From assembly GCA_947631405.1 (NCBI GenBank), contig CANRLC010000026.1, positions 1-33,107 of the forward strand: a stretch of 33,107 bases of DNA. Direction: 5' to 3'. The first letter of the stretch is position 1, and each line of letters starts with the position of its first letter. This document shows, one piece after another, positions 1 through 7,288 of the stretch. The notes beneath the pieces were generated by a model. It had not been told where the DNA came from. It saw nothing but the letters and a program-made list of their open reading frames with translations, and did no database searches. The position numbers and the translations under genes were made by a program. The stretch is from an uncultured Clostridia bacterium (lineage in GTDB: Bacteria; Bacillota; Clostridia; Christensenellales; Aristaeellaceae).

Positions 1-13
1 CGGGTTTGCTCTT

Positions 14-42
14 ATTATACCTTTTCCTGTTTCTGATTTCTA
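14..42 (-). promoter_or_regulatory. Possible promoter reading out of the window to the left
   Basis: On the minus strand there is a perfect -10 box (TATAAT, 14-19) with a 17-base spacer to a weaker -35 match (TAGAAA, 37-42). It lies in a short AT-rich patch and would drive a gene beyond the left edge. The downstream gene is not visible, so this rests on the motif alone. Confidence 0.35.
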
Positions 43-371
43 CCCCTTCTTTGTCCAGTTTTAGTTTACCACTTCAAGCGGAGCGCCGTACCCTGCCGCC
101 AGTGGCGGCAGACGTCCCCCGAGCCGCAGGCGAGGGCGTAGCCCCCGTAACCCCAGCCCCGCGCCTACCCGTAAAGAAAAAGAACCCGAGCATAAGCGCA
201 TCAGGCTCTCCTTCTCTAAACAATGTTTCCACTATCCCCCGCCCGGTCTCGCAGACGCTTCGCATCCGCTCCCGGGCTGCTTTTCCTTTAGGGGTACGCT
301 GGGGCGTCGCCCCAGACCCCACTGGGGATTTCATCCCCAGACCCCATCCTTTTGTTCCGTGCGTTTTGCGC
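43..371. repeat. Gene-free hairpin region with a copy of the composite intergenic module (copy A)
   Basis: No convincing gene lies here; open frames are side effects of high GC. The stretch holds several near-perfect inverted repeats: 93-111 (CTGCCGCCA around one G), 299-315 (CTGGGGC, loop GTC), 322-340 (CTGGGGAT, loop TTC), and a degenerate outer stem GCCCGG/CCGGGC at 241-246 and 272-277. The pair at 299-340 matches modules found at 20185-20230, 23490-23532, 27168-27212 and 27776-27819. Read on the minus strand it begins about 30 bases after the stop of the guaA-like gene. It could act as a 3' end or terminator element, but no long U tract follows. Confidence 0.7.
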
Positions 372-1817
372 TCACGCGAAGCGCTCATTGCCCACCGCGG
401 TCGGCGTCTCGTCATAAAGCACGCGCTCGATCAGCGGCGCTTCCCGCAGAATGCGCCCAACCGTCCGCTCGATCACATCGTGCGGCAGCCTCGCCGGCAT
501 CAGCATGCCGCCGGACAGCGTCACCGCGCGCAGAATCATCATCTCGCTGCCCATCGCCAAATCTCCGCCCGCGAGAATCGGGAAGAACTTGTACAGCCTG
601 CGCTCCATGCCCGCCTCGGTCAGCTCCTCGCGGAAGATCGCCTCGGCGATGCGCAGCGCGTGCAGGCGCTCGCCCGTCACCTCGCCGGGGATGCGCGCCG
701 CGAGGCCCAGCATCGGGAACGGCTTCCTCCGCACGACGTCCTCGCCGAGCTGCAAGTGCTCCGCGAGCAGGCGCACCTCGTCCTTGAACAGGTCGCCCAG
801 CGGCTCGCAGACGCCCATGCCGCTCGCCTGCCACGCGGCCGCGTGGCTGCCGCCGTAGTGGAGCAGGTCGCTGTATGTGGTGCCCAGCGCGATCGTGTGC
901 GCGTCGCGCACCGACGCCGCCTGGCGCAAAACCTCCTCGCGCAACAGATCGACGACGACCTCCCGCTTCTCGTTCGGGCCGCGCTTGCCGCGCAACGCCT
1001 CGAGCACGTCGCCGGAGCGGTCGGCGCGCAGGAGCGGGATGTCCAGCCTCTGGCAGAGGGCCTGTACCTGCGCAGGCTCGTCCTGCCGCATGAGGCCGGT
1101 ATCGACGAACACGGCGAGCATCCTCTCGCCGAACGCGCGCCTTGCGAGCGCCGCCGTCACCACCGAATCGACGCCGCCGCTGAGCGAGACGACCGCGCCG
1201 CCGCCCTGCGCGGCAAGCTCGTCGAGACCGCGCTGGGCCTCGGCGAGGATGGCCTCGGCGCTCCACCACGGCTCGCAGCCGCAGATGTCGCGCGCGAAAT
1301 TCTTGAGCAGCGTGGAGCCGTCCGGGTCGTTGCGCTCCAGCTCGAACTGAACGCCGTAGAGCTTTCTCTGCGCGTCCTCGAAGGCGATGGTGCAGCCGGA
1401 GGCGCGCGCGGTCTCCTCCACGTCCGCCGGGAGCATCAGCGTGAGCGTCTCGCGCAGGTAGCGCTCGCCGCCGGTTACGTCGCGGAAGAGGGGGCTTTCG
1501 TCGTACTCGATGGCGGCCTTCTTTTCCTTGATCGCCGTTCCCGCGCACGCGCCGCCCAATGCGGCGATCATCATGTGCGAAGCATGACCGAGCGCCAGCA
1601 CGGGGATGCCCAGCGCCAGCACGCCGGCGTCGAGCACGCCCTGCGCGGCGAACGGCTCCCCGCTGAGGATGATCCCCTTGGGCGCCGTCTCGCGAATCTG
1701 CTCAGACGACGTCGCGCCGCTGACGATCCGGCAATAGATCTGCTCCGCGCGCAGGCGCTTGGCGGTCTCCAAGGCGAAGGCGTCCGAAAAGTTGAGAATC
1801 AGGATGTGATCTTTCAT
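372..1817 (-). CDS. GMP synthase-like protein with an inactive glutaminase domain
   Basis: This 481-residue protein has the layout of GuaA: class I glutamine amidotransferase (about 1-180), ATP-pyrophosphatase (about 185-365) and C-terminal dimerisation domain. The PP-loop SGGVDS (213-218) and the FVDTGL, LFKDEVR and GEVT segments are well kept. The glutaminase is not: the GICYG nucleophile motif reads ALGHA, with Gly77 where the catalytic Cys should be, and the GVQFHPE motif reads GVQFELE, with Glu159 for the catalytic His. PFPGPGLA reads PFPMLGLA, and the protein ends TPTAVGNERFA without the usual KPPATIEWE tail that contacts XMP phosphate in true GMP synthases. It should be unable to use glutamine, and may use free ammonia, a partner subunit or a different substrate. 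The ATG at 1817 is chosen because GGGAGGAA lies just upstream; the frame is open a further 17 codons. It follows rplQ past a terminator. Confidence 0.85.
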   Translation of the reverse strand: MKDHILILNFSDAFALETAKRLRAEQIYCRIVSGATSSEQIRETAPKGIILSGEPFAAQGVLDAGVLALGIPVLALGHASHMMIAALGGACAGTAIKEKKAAIEYDESPLFRDVTGGERYLRETLTLMLPADVEETARASGCTIAFEDAQRKLYGVQFELERNDPDGSTLLKNFARDICGCEPWWSAEAILAEAQRGLDELAAQGGGAVVSLSGGVDSVVTAALARRAFGERMLAVFVDTGLMRQDEPAQVQALCQRLDIPLLRADRSGDVLEALRGKRGPNEKREVVVDLLREEVLRQAASVRDAHTIALGTTYSDLLHYGGSHAAAWQASGMGVCEPLGDLFKDEVRLLAEHLQLGEDVVRRKPFPMLGLAARIPGEVTGERLHALRIAEAIFREELTEAGMERRLYKFFPILAGGDLAMGSEMMILRAVTLSGGMLMPARLPHDVIERTVGRILREAPLIERVLYDETPTAVGNERFA

Positions 1818-1850
1818 GCGCGTTCCTCCCGTGCGGTGTCCGATCGCCTT

Positions 1851-1889
1851 AAAAAAGCTGCCTCGCACAGCTTTCTTGCGAAACAGCTT
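1851..1889 (-). terminator. Intrinsic terminator at the end of the ribosomal-protein operon
   Basis: Eighteen bases after the rplQ stop, the minus strand forms a stem of about 13 pairs (AAGCTG plus UUUCGCA against UGCGAGG plus CAGCUU, two G-U pairs) followed directly by a run of six T. This is a classic rho-independent terminator. It separates the ribosomal operon from the guaA-like gene, which must rely on read-through or an unseen promoter. Confidence 0.85.
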
Positions 1890-1907
1890 CTTTGGTGGCT
1901 TTTGGGG

Positions 1908-2420
1908 TTACACCAGCTCCAGAATGACCATCTCGGCAGCGTCGCCGCGGCGCGGGCCTTTCTTGAGGATGCGGGTGTAGCCGCCCGCGCAGTTCTTTTC
2001 CGCGTTGCGGGCCTTGTACTTCGGGCCGATCTCGCGGAAGAGCTTCTCGACGCAGGGATGCTTCACGTCCTTGGTGCGCTCGCGGTAGGCGCTCTTGTTC
2101 TCGTCGTCCTTCTTCGGCTCCTGCATGTCGTACAGGTAGGCCATGATCTGGCGGCGGGCGGCGAGCTTGCTGGGCGCGTCGTTCTGGACGGTGACCGTGA
2201 CGGTCTGGCCCTTATCGTTGTTGAAGGTCTTTTCAACCTCGACGTTGTTGTCGCACTCGCGGATGGCGAGCGTGATCAGGCGCTCGGCCTCTTTGCGCAC
2301 TTCCTTGGCGCGCGCGAGAGTCGTTTCGATGCGTCCGTACCAGATGAGATTCGTCACCTGATTGCGCAGCAGCGCTTTGCGCTGGGCGGCCGTGCGGCCA
2401 AGCTTGCGTTGGGTGGCCAT
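1908..2420 (-). CDS. rplQ: Ribosomal protein bL17, long form
   Basis: bL17 is a 50S protein near the peptide exit tunnel. The N-terminus ([19 protein letters not shown]) and the C-terminal [19 protein letters not shown] are textbook bL17. The protein is 170 residues against roughly 115-130 for most bacteria. The extra length comes from two insertions, about residues 55-85 (an acidic, threonine/valine-rich segment) and 98-122 (a charged segment), both in the middle of the fold. The start is the ATG at 2420, preceded by AAAGGAGG; the open frame extends 12 codons further without a good site. It is the last gene of the operon after rpoA. Confidence 0.96.
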   Translation of the reverse strand: MATQRKLGRTAAQRKALLRNQVTNLIWYGRIETTLARAKEVRKEAERLITLAIRECDNNVEVEKTFNNDKGQTVTVTVQNDAPSKLAARRQIMAYLYDMQEPKKDDENKSAYRERTKDVKHPCVEKLFREIGPKYKARNAEKNCAGGYTRILKKGPRRGDAAEMVILELV

Positions 2421-2563
2421 GGGATATTCCTCCTTTTGTCGGCCCGCCTCCTGCAAATACGGTTCCTCACGCGCCCGGCCGCTTCCGGCCCCGACGCGCC
2501 CATATTTCCCTTAGGCGCGGCCTTGATCGCCCCGACGGGCGGATGTGTTAAACCTGCTTGCGG

Positions 2564-3502
2564 TCACTCGTCGTTTGCGCGCAGAGCCAGCCCAAGGGCT
2601 GCGAGCTTCTGCTCCACCTCTTCCAGAGACTTCTTGCCGAGGTTGCGCACCTTCATCATGTCTTCCTGATTGCGCTGGATCAGCTCCGCGACGGTGTTGA
2701 TGCCCGCGCGCTTGAGGCAGTTGTAAGCGCGCACGGAGAGATCCAGCTCCTCGATGGTCATCTCCAGCACCTTTTCGCGGTGGTCGTCCTCCTTCTCGTT
2801 GAAGCCGATGGTCACGACCTGGTCGGTCAGATCCATGAACAGCTTCAGGTGCCCGCCGAGGATCTTCGCCGCCGTGCTGATGGCCTCGTCCGGCTGGACG
2901 CTGCCGTCCGTCCACACCTCGAGCGTCAGGCGGTCGTAGTCGGTCGCCTGACCCACGCGGGTGTTGTCCACGGTGTAGTTGACCTTGCGGATCGGGGTGA
3001 AGATGGAGTCCGTCGGGATGACGCCGATCGGCGTGCTGGCGGTCTTGTTGTGCTCCGCGCTCACATAGCCGCGGCCCTTCTCGATCGTCAGGTGCATGAT
3101 CATATCGGCGTCCTCGTTGAGGGTGGCGATGTGCAGATCGCGGTTGATGACCTGAATCTGGTCGTCCACCTCCAGCGCGGCGGCCGTCAGCTCGCACGGA
3201 CCCTTGACGTTGATGGAGATCGTCTTGGGGCCGTCGCAGAACAGCTTGGCGGAAAGCTCTTTGAGGTTGAGGATGATCTCTGCGACGTCTTCCTTCACGC
3301 CGGGAACGGCGGAAAACTCATGTTGGATGCCCTCAATGCGGATGCTGGAAACGGCGACGCCCGGCAGAGAGCTGAGCAGCACGCGGCGAAGCGAGTTTCC
3401 GAGCGTCTGCCCGAACCCGTGTTCAAGCGGCTCGACGACAAACTTGCCATAGCTGTCGCTTGCCTCCACACGTTCGATGCGGGGCTTTTCGATTTCGATC
3501 AT
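2564..3502 (-). CDS. rpoA: RNA polymerase alpha subunit
   Basis: A 312-residue alpha subunit. The N-terminal domain (about 1-230) carries the dimerisation and assembly region, with the conserved segment [19 protein letters not shown] near residue 30. The C-terminal domain (about 245-305) has the DNA- and activator-binding segment [17 protein letters not shown] and the helix-hairpin-helix [13 protein letters not shown]. It sits between rpsD and rplQ as in the standard alpha operon. A 143-base gap separates its stop from the rplQ start; I see only GC hairpins there. Confidence 0.98.
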   Translation of the reverse strand: MIEIEKPRIERVEASDSYGKFVVEPLEHGFGQTLGNSLRRVLLSSLPGVAVSSIRIEGIQHEFSAVPGVKEDVAEIILNLKELSAKLFCDGPKTISINVKGPCELTAAALEVDDQIQVINRDLHIATLNEDADMIMHLTIEKGRGYVSAEHNKTASTPIGVIPTDSIFTPIRKVNYTVDNTRVGQATDYDRLTLEVWTDGSVQPDEAISTAAKILGGHLKLFMDLTDQVVTIGFNEKEDDHREKVLEMTIEELDLSVRAYNCLKRAGINTVAELIQRNQEDMMKVRNLGKKSLEEVEQKLAALGLALRANDE

Positions 3503-3549
3503 TGGGCAGATTCCTCCTCACACTGGCCGTGGGATTACGCGAGCGACGA

Positions 3550-4146
3550 TTAACGGGAGTACAGCTCGATGATGAGATGCTCCGAGACCGGGAAGTCCAC
3601 GTCCTCGCGGGTGGGCAGAGCCGCCACGGTGCCGGTGAGGTTGGGCGCATCGAAGGTGAGCCACTTGGGCGTCGCCACGCCGGTGCCCTCGCGCAGCGGC
3701 TTAAAGGCCGCCTGCTCGCGGGAGCGCTCGCGCAGGGTGATGACGTCGCCGACCTTCACGGTGTAGGAAGGGATGTCCACCTTCTTGCCGTTGACGCGGA
3801 TGTGCCCGTGAACGACGATCTGGCGGGCCATGCGGCGCGTCTTCGCCAGACCCAGACGGAAGACCACGTTGTCAAGGCGCGTCTCCAGCAGGCGCAGCAG
3901 GTTGTCGCCCGTGACGCCCTTCATGGCCGAGGCCTTGAGGTAATAGCGGTGGAACTGCTTCTCCAGCACGCCGTAGACGAACTTGACCTTCTGCTTCTCC
4001 TTGAGCTGCATGCCGTACTCGGAGACCTTCTTGCGCCGCATGCCGCCGGGATTGCGGGTCGATTTCTTATTGCCATAGCCCATGACGGCCGGGGAGATGT
4101 CGAGGCTCCGGCACTTCTTGGCGATCGGCTCTTTATTGTTGGCCAT
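3550..4146 (-). CDS. rpsD: Ribosomal protein uS4
   Basis: uS4 starts 30S assembly by binding the 5' domain of 16S rRNA, and in enterobacteria it represses the alpha operon. The protein is 198 residues, with the S4 RNA-binding domain at about 90-155 (LETRLDNVVFRLGLAKTRR, QIVVHGHIRVNGKKVDIPSY). The N-terminus keeps only one cysteine (Cys13) of the zinc-binding set, so this is the cysteine-poor, zinc-free paralogue type. It lies 24 bases after rpsK. Confidence 0.97.
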   Translation of the reverse strand: MANNKEPIAKKCRSLDISPAVMGYGNKKSTRNPGGMRRKKVSEYGMQLKEKQKVKFVYGVLEKQFHRYYLKASAMKGVTGDNLLRLLETRLDNVVFRLGLAKTRRMARQIVVHGHIRVNGKKVDIPSYTVKVGDVITLRERSREQAAFKPLREGTGVATPKWLTFDAPNLTGTVAALPTREDVDFPVSEHLIIELYSR

Positions 4147-4170
4147 TGTTTACTGTCCTCCTTACAAACC

Positions 4171-4572
4171 TTACACGCGACGGCGCTTGGGCGGACGGCA
4201 TCCGTTGTGCGGGATGGGCGTCACGTCCTTGATCATATTGACCTCCAGACCTGCGGCCTGCAGGGAGCGGATCGCGGCCTCGCGCCCGGATCCCGGCCCG
4301 CGGACGTACACCTCGACGGTCTTGAGGCCGTACTCCATGGCGGCCTTCGCGGCGGTCTCGGCGGCGGTCTGCGCGGCGAACGGCGTGGACTTCTTGCTTC
4401 CGCGGAAGCCCAGCCCGCCGGCGCTCGCCCAGCTCAGGGCGTTGCCCTGCGTGTCGGTCAGCGTGACGATGGTGTTGTTGAAGGAGGATTTGATGTGCGC
4501 CGCGCCGCGCTCCACGACCTTGCGCTCGCGGCGCTTGCGGACGGTCTTCTTCAGCTTCTGCTTGGGTGCCAT
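4171..4572 (-). CDS. rpsK: Ribosomal protein uS11
   Basis: uS11 is a 30S platform protein that helps hold the mRNA near the E site. The 133-residue product has the family core [37 protein letters not shown] and the C-terminal [16 protein letters not shown] chose the ATG at 4572 because AGGAG lies nine bases upstream. An in-frame TTG two codons earlier is only three bases from that site. Confidence 0.97.
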   Translation of the reverse strand: MAPKQKLKKTVRKRRERKVVERGAAHIKSSFNNTIVTLTDTQGNALSWASAGGLGFRGSKKSTPFAAQTAAETAAKAAMEYGLKTVEVYVRGPGSGREAAIRSLQAAGLEVNMIKDVTPIPHNGCRPPKRRRV

Positions 4573-4587
4573 AATCAATCACTCCTC

Positions 4588-4965
4588 TTACTTCGTGGCC
4601 TTCTTCTTGCCGGCGATGGTCTTCTTGGGGCCTTTCCGGGTGCGGGCGTTCTGCTTGGTGTTCTGTCCGCGCACGGGCAGACCCTTGCGGTGACGCACGC
4701 CGCGGTAGCAGCCGATCTCCATCAGACGCTTGATGTCCAGCGACACATCGCGGCGAAGATCGCCCTCCACCTTGAGGTTGTGCTCGATGTATTCACGGAT
4801 CTTGTTGACGTCCTGCTCGGTGAGATCCTTGACGCGGGTGTCGGGATTGACGCCGGTCGCCGCCAAGATCTGCCGAGAGGTCGTGACGCCGATACCGAAG
4901 ATGTACGTCAATCCGATTTCGACCCGCTTCTCGCGAGGCAGGTCAACGCCAGAAATTCGTGCCAT
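4588..4965 (-). CDS. rpsM: Ribosomal protein uS13
   Basis: uS13 sits in the head of the 30S subunit and contacts the P-site tRNA and the 50S subunit. The 125-residue sequence begins [21 protein letters not shown], has the helix-hairpin-helix [11 protein letters not shown] and the basic tail [18 protein letters not shown] ending in a lysine-rich stretch. It is the first gene of the alpha section. Its start is preceded by a 191-base gap, the longest inside this otherwise tight operon, listed separately as a possible leader. Confidence 0.97.
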   Translation of the reverse strand: MARISGVDLPREKRVEIGLTYIFGIGVTTSRQILAATGVNPDTRVKDLTEQDVNKIREYIEHNLKVEGDLRRDVSLDIKRLMEIGCYRGVRHRKGLPVRGQNTKQNARTRKGPKKTIAGKKKATK

Positions 4966-5156
4966 TGTTTTACCTCCGAACTGAATCCAATGAAGTTTTC
5001 TCGTCGCGGAAACACCCGGCCTCGGCTCGCGCCGCGCCGGGGCAGCCCCGACCCTTTGTCGGTGTCCTCACCGAACGGTTGTCTATGAAAAGCCGCATGG
5101 AACACAGGCGTTGCCTGCGCAGCCGCCCATGCGGTCCTTCCTTCGGTCGCGTGAAA
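4966..5156 (-). promoter_or_regulatory. Possible structured leader of the alpha section, before rpsM
   Basis: This 191-base gap between rpmJ and rpsM contains strong inverted repeats. A compound hairpin has outer arms CCGCATGG/CCATGCGG (5093-5100 and 5127-5134) around an inner stem CAGGC/GCCTG (5105-5117). Closer to rpsM, stems CCGAC/GTCGG (5048-5062) and CGGGG/CCCCG (5038-5050) overlap at 5048-5050 and cannot both form, as in a switch. In E. coli uS4 represses the alpha operon by binding RNA at this same place, before rpsM. The position and the folds are seen; a regulatory role is inference. I see no convincing promoter inside. Confidence 0.45.
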
Positions 5157-5270
5157 TCAGCCCTGCCTCTGCTTGTGCTTCGGATTCTCGCAGATGACCA
5201 TGATCTTGCCCTTGCGCTTGATGATCTTGCACTTTTCGCAGATCGGCTTGACAGACGGTCTTACCTTCAT
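5157..5270 (-). CDS. rpmJ: Ribosomal protein bL36
   Basis: The 37-residue product begins [15 protein letters not shown] and ends NPKHKQRQG. It carries the zinc-binding set Cys11, Cys14, Cys27 and His32, so it is the zinc-containing form of this small 50S protein. The order infA-rpmJ-rpsM is the usual one. The start is well supported by GTAGGAGGAACGGACAA upstream. Confidence 0.97.
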   Translation of the reverse strand: MKVRPSVKPICEKCKIIKRKGKIMVICENPKHKQRQG

Positions 5271-5341
5271 TTGTCCGTTCCTCCTACAAAAACTTGTTGG
5301 GATGCCGCCGCCGCGCTGTTGCCGGCCGGCGGCGCGTCGGA

Positions 5342-5563
5342 TCAGCCCTTGCTGCGCCAGGTGATGCGTCCCCTGGTCAGGTCGTAGGGTGAGATCTCGA
5401 CTTTGACCTTGTCGCCGGGATAGATGCGGATGAAGTTCATCCGGATCTTTCCGGAGATCTGTGCCATGATCTTATGCCCGCCGGCCACCTCGACGCGGAA
5501 ATTCGCGTTGGGCAGCGCTTCAACGACGACGCCTTCAACCTCGATATTGTCGCTCTTGGGCAA
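5342..5563 (-). CDS. infA: Translation initiation factor IF-1, TTG start
   Basis: IF-1 binds the 30S A site during initiation. The 73-residue OB-fold protein contains [39 protein letters not shown] and LTRGRITWR. No ATG is available at the expected N-terminus. The start is a TTG at 5563 (reading LPKSDN, translated with Met), eight bases after AGGAGG, and that site lies inside the last codons of the upstream KOW gene, whose stop is only three bases away. The rare start and the close spacing suggest translation coupled to the upstream gene. Confidence 0.95.
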   Translation of the reverse strand: MPKSDNIEVEGVVVEALPNANFRVEVAGGHKIMAQISGKIRMNFIRIYPGDKVKVEISPYDLTRGRITWRSKG

Positions 5564-5566
5564 CCT

Positions 5567-5869
5567 TTAACCCTCCTTACGCGGCAACAAAGCCTCTTGA
5601 TAGCCGATTGCATCTAGTTTATTTCGCACTTCAGAATCGAAAATCCTTTTTTTCGCAAAAATTTTCTCGCGTATCTCCTCAAGGATCTCCGGCTTGGCGA
5701 CCAGATGCTTGATCTTTTTGCGTTTGGGATGGTCTACCTTCCTCTGGCAGCCGTTGGCGATGGCGACGTGATCCTCGTCGAGCACCTGCACGATCACGAA
5801 GTAATGCCCTCGGTCGCGCCCGGCGCGGGAAAAGACCACGCGGCCCACCTCCATGGGAAATCCGCTCAT
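5567..5869 (-). CDS. KOW-domain RNA-binding protein (L14e/L6e/L27e-like)
   Basis: This 100-residue protein has an N-terminal KOW-like beta segment (about 6-40: VGRVVFSRAGRDRGHYFVIV, then DEDHVAIANGCQRKVDHPKRKKIKHL) and a charged helical tail. Small KOW proteins in this exact place, between map and infA, are common in Bacillota and are thought to bind ribosomal or other RNA; the exact function is not known. Its ATG overlaps the map stop (ATGA), and GGGGGA precedes it. An internal Met at residue 6 is an alternative start. Confidence 0.85.
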   Translation of the reverse strand: MSGFPMEVGRVVFSRAGRDRGHYFVIVQVLDEDHVAIANGCQRKVDHPKRKKIKHLVAKPEILEEIREKIFAKKRIFDSEVRNKLDAIGYQEALLPRKEG

Positions 5870-6639
5870 CGCTCTTCCCCCTTGCGGTAACCCGGCAGCG
5901 TGAGCAGCTCGGGTTCGCCTTCGGTGATGAGCACGGTGTGCTCGTAGTGCGCGGCGAGCTTCCCGTCGGAGGTGACCACCGTCCATCCGTCGGACAGCGT
6001 GCGGACGTGATAGTCGCCCGCGGCGATCATCGGCTCGATGCAGATGGTCATGCCGCGGCGCAGCCGCACGCCGTGACCCGGGACGCCGTAATTGGGCACG
6101 CTCGGATCCTCGTGCATCTCGCGGCCGATGCCGTGCCCGCACAGGGCGCGCACGGCGCTGTAGCCGCGCGCCTCCACATAGCGCTGCACAGTGTGCCCGA
6201 TGTCGCTGACGCGGTTGCCCTCCTTCGCGACCTCGAGGGCCGCGAAGAAGCTCTCGCGCGTGACGTCGATCAGCCGCTGCGCCTCCTCGGAGACCTTGCC
6301 GACGGGCACGGTCAGCGCGCTGTCGGCCTGCCAGCCGTCCAGCAGCAGGCAGCCGTCCAGCGAGATGATCTGCCCCTCGCGCAGCACCGTGTGCGGCGAC
6401 GGGATGCCATGCACCACTTGGCTGTCCACGCTCGTGCAGAGCGAGGCGGGGAAGCCCTCGTAGCCGAGGCAGGACGGGATCGCGCCGTGCGCGGTCGTCA
6501 GCTTCTGGAAGAGGTGATCCAGCTCCTTGGTCGTCACGCCCGGTTGCACATGCGCGGCGACCTGCGTGAGCACGTCGTGCAGCATCGCGCCGGCATCGCG
6601 CATCTTGGCGATCTGCGCAGAGTTTTTGACGGTGATCAT
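5866..6639 (-). CDS. map: Methionine aminopeptidase, type I
   Basis: This enzyme removes the initiator Met from nascent proteins. The 257-residue sequence has all five metal ligands in order: two Asp 11 residues apart in SLDGCLLLDGWQADSA, His in CGHGIGREMHEDP, Glu in ICIEPM and Glu in HYEHT, plus the catalytic His in VVHGIPS. One variation is Ala for Gly just before the second Asp. Both ends overlap neighbours by four bases (adk stop, KOW gene start), so translation is probably coupled. Confidence 0.98.
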   Translation of the reverse strand: MITVKNSAQIAKMRDAGAMLHDVLTQVAAHVQPGVTTKELDHLFQKLTTAHGAIPSCLGYEGFPASLCTSVDSQVVHGIPSPHTVLREGQIISLDGCLLLDGWQADSALTVPVGKVSEEAQRLIDVTRESFFAALEVAKEGNRVSDIGHTVQRYVEARGYSAVRALCGHGIGREMHEDPSVPNYGVPGHGVRLRRGMTICIEPMIAAGDYHVRTLSDGWTVVTSDGKLAAHYEHTVLITEGEPELLTLPGYRKGEER

Positions 6640-7262
6640 TCCGCCTCACCCAGCGCTTTCAGGATGGCCGCGAAGCAGTCGTCCATCGGGGCCGCGCCGT
6701 CCACCGTGCGCAAGAGGCCCTTCTCGCTGTAGAAATCGATCAGCGGCGCGGTCTGCGCGTGGTAAACCGCCAGACGGCTGAGCACCGTCTCCGCCTTGTC
6801 GTCGTCGCGCTGGATGAGCTTCGCGCCGCACTTTTCGCACGCGTCCCCGCTCAGGCGGCTGACGTGGTACGTCGCGCCGCAGGCCGGGCACACGCGGCGG
6901 CCGGACAGGCGCTGCGTGAGCGCCTCGTCGCTGACCTCGATGTCGATCACCGCGTCAATCGTCGCGAACTCTGCGAGGGCCTGCGCCTGCGGCACCGTGC
7001 GCGGGAAGCCGTCCAGGATGTAGCCCTTTTGGCAGTCCGGCTGCGCGAGCCGCTCGCGGACGATGTCGATCACGACCGAGTCCGGCACGAGATCGCCCCG
7101 GTCGATGTAGGCCTTGGCGGCCAGCCCGGTCGGGGTCTGTTCCTTGATGGCGCGGCGAAGGATGTCGCCCGTCGAGATCTGCGGGATGCCCAGCCGTTCG
7201 CACACGCGAACGGCTTGGGTTCCCTTGCCCGCGCCGGGCGGGCCGAGAAAAATCACATTCAT
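6636..7262 (-). CDS. adk: Adenylate kinase with zinc-binding lid
   Basis: Adenylate kinase interconverts ATP plus AMP and two ADP. The 208-residue protein has the P-loop GPPGAGKGT (7-15), the AMP-binding segment STGDILRRAI, the DGFPRT motif (84-89) and a long lid. The lid carries four cysteines (125, 128, 142, 145) in the zinc-finger pattern typical of Gram-positive bacteria. It lies 26 bases after secY, the usual arrangement. Confidence 0.98.
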   Translation of the reverse strand: MNVIFLGPPGAGKGTQAVRVCERLGIPQISTGDILRRAIKEQTPTGLAAKAYIDRGDLVPDSVVIDIVRERLAQPDCQKGYILDGFPRTVPQAQALAEFATIDAVIDIEVSDEALTQRLSGRRVCPACGATYHVSRLSGDACEKCGAKLIQRDDDKAETVLSRLAVYHAQTAPLIDFYSEKGLLRTVDGAAPMDDCFAAILKALGEAE

Positions 7263-7288
7263 GCTAGCACCTCACGCTTCGGGAGCGA

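Noticed and set aside
6-2669. A plus-strand frame of 887 codons
   Set aside because: It runs antisense across the guaA-like gene, rplQ and the end of rpoA, is full of Arg/Ala/His-rich translation typical of GC-rich shadows, and matches no family.
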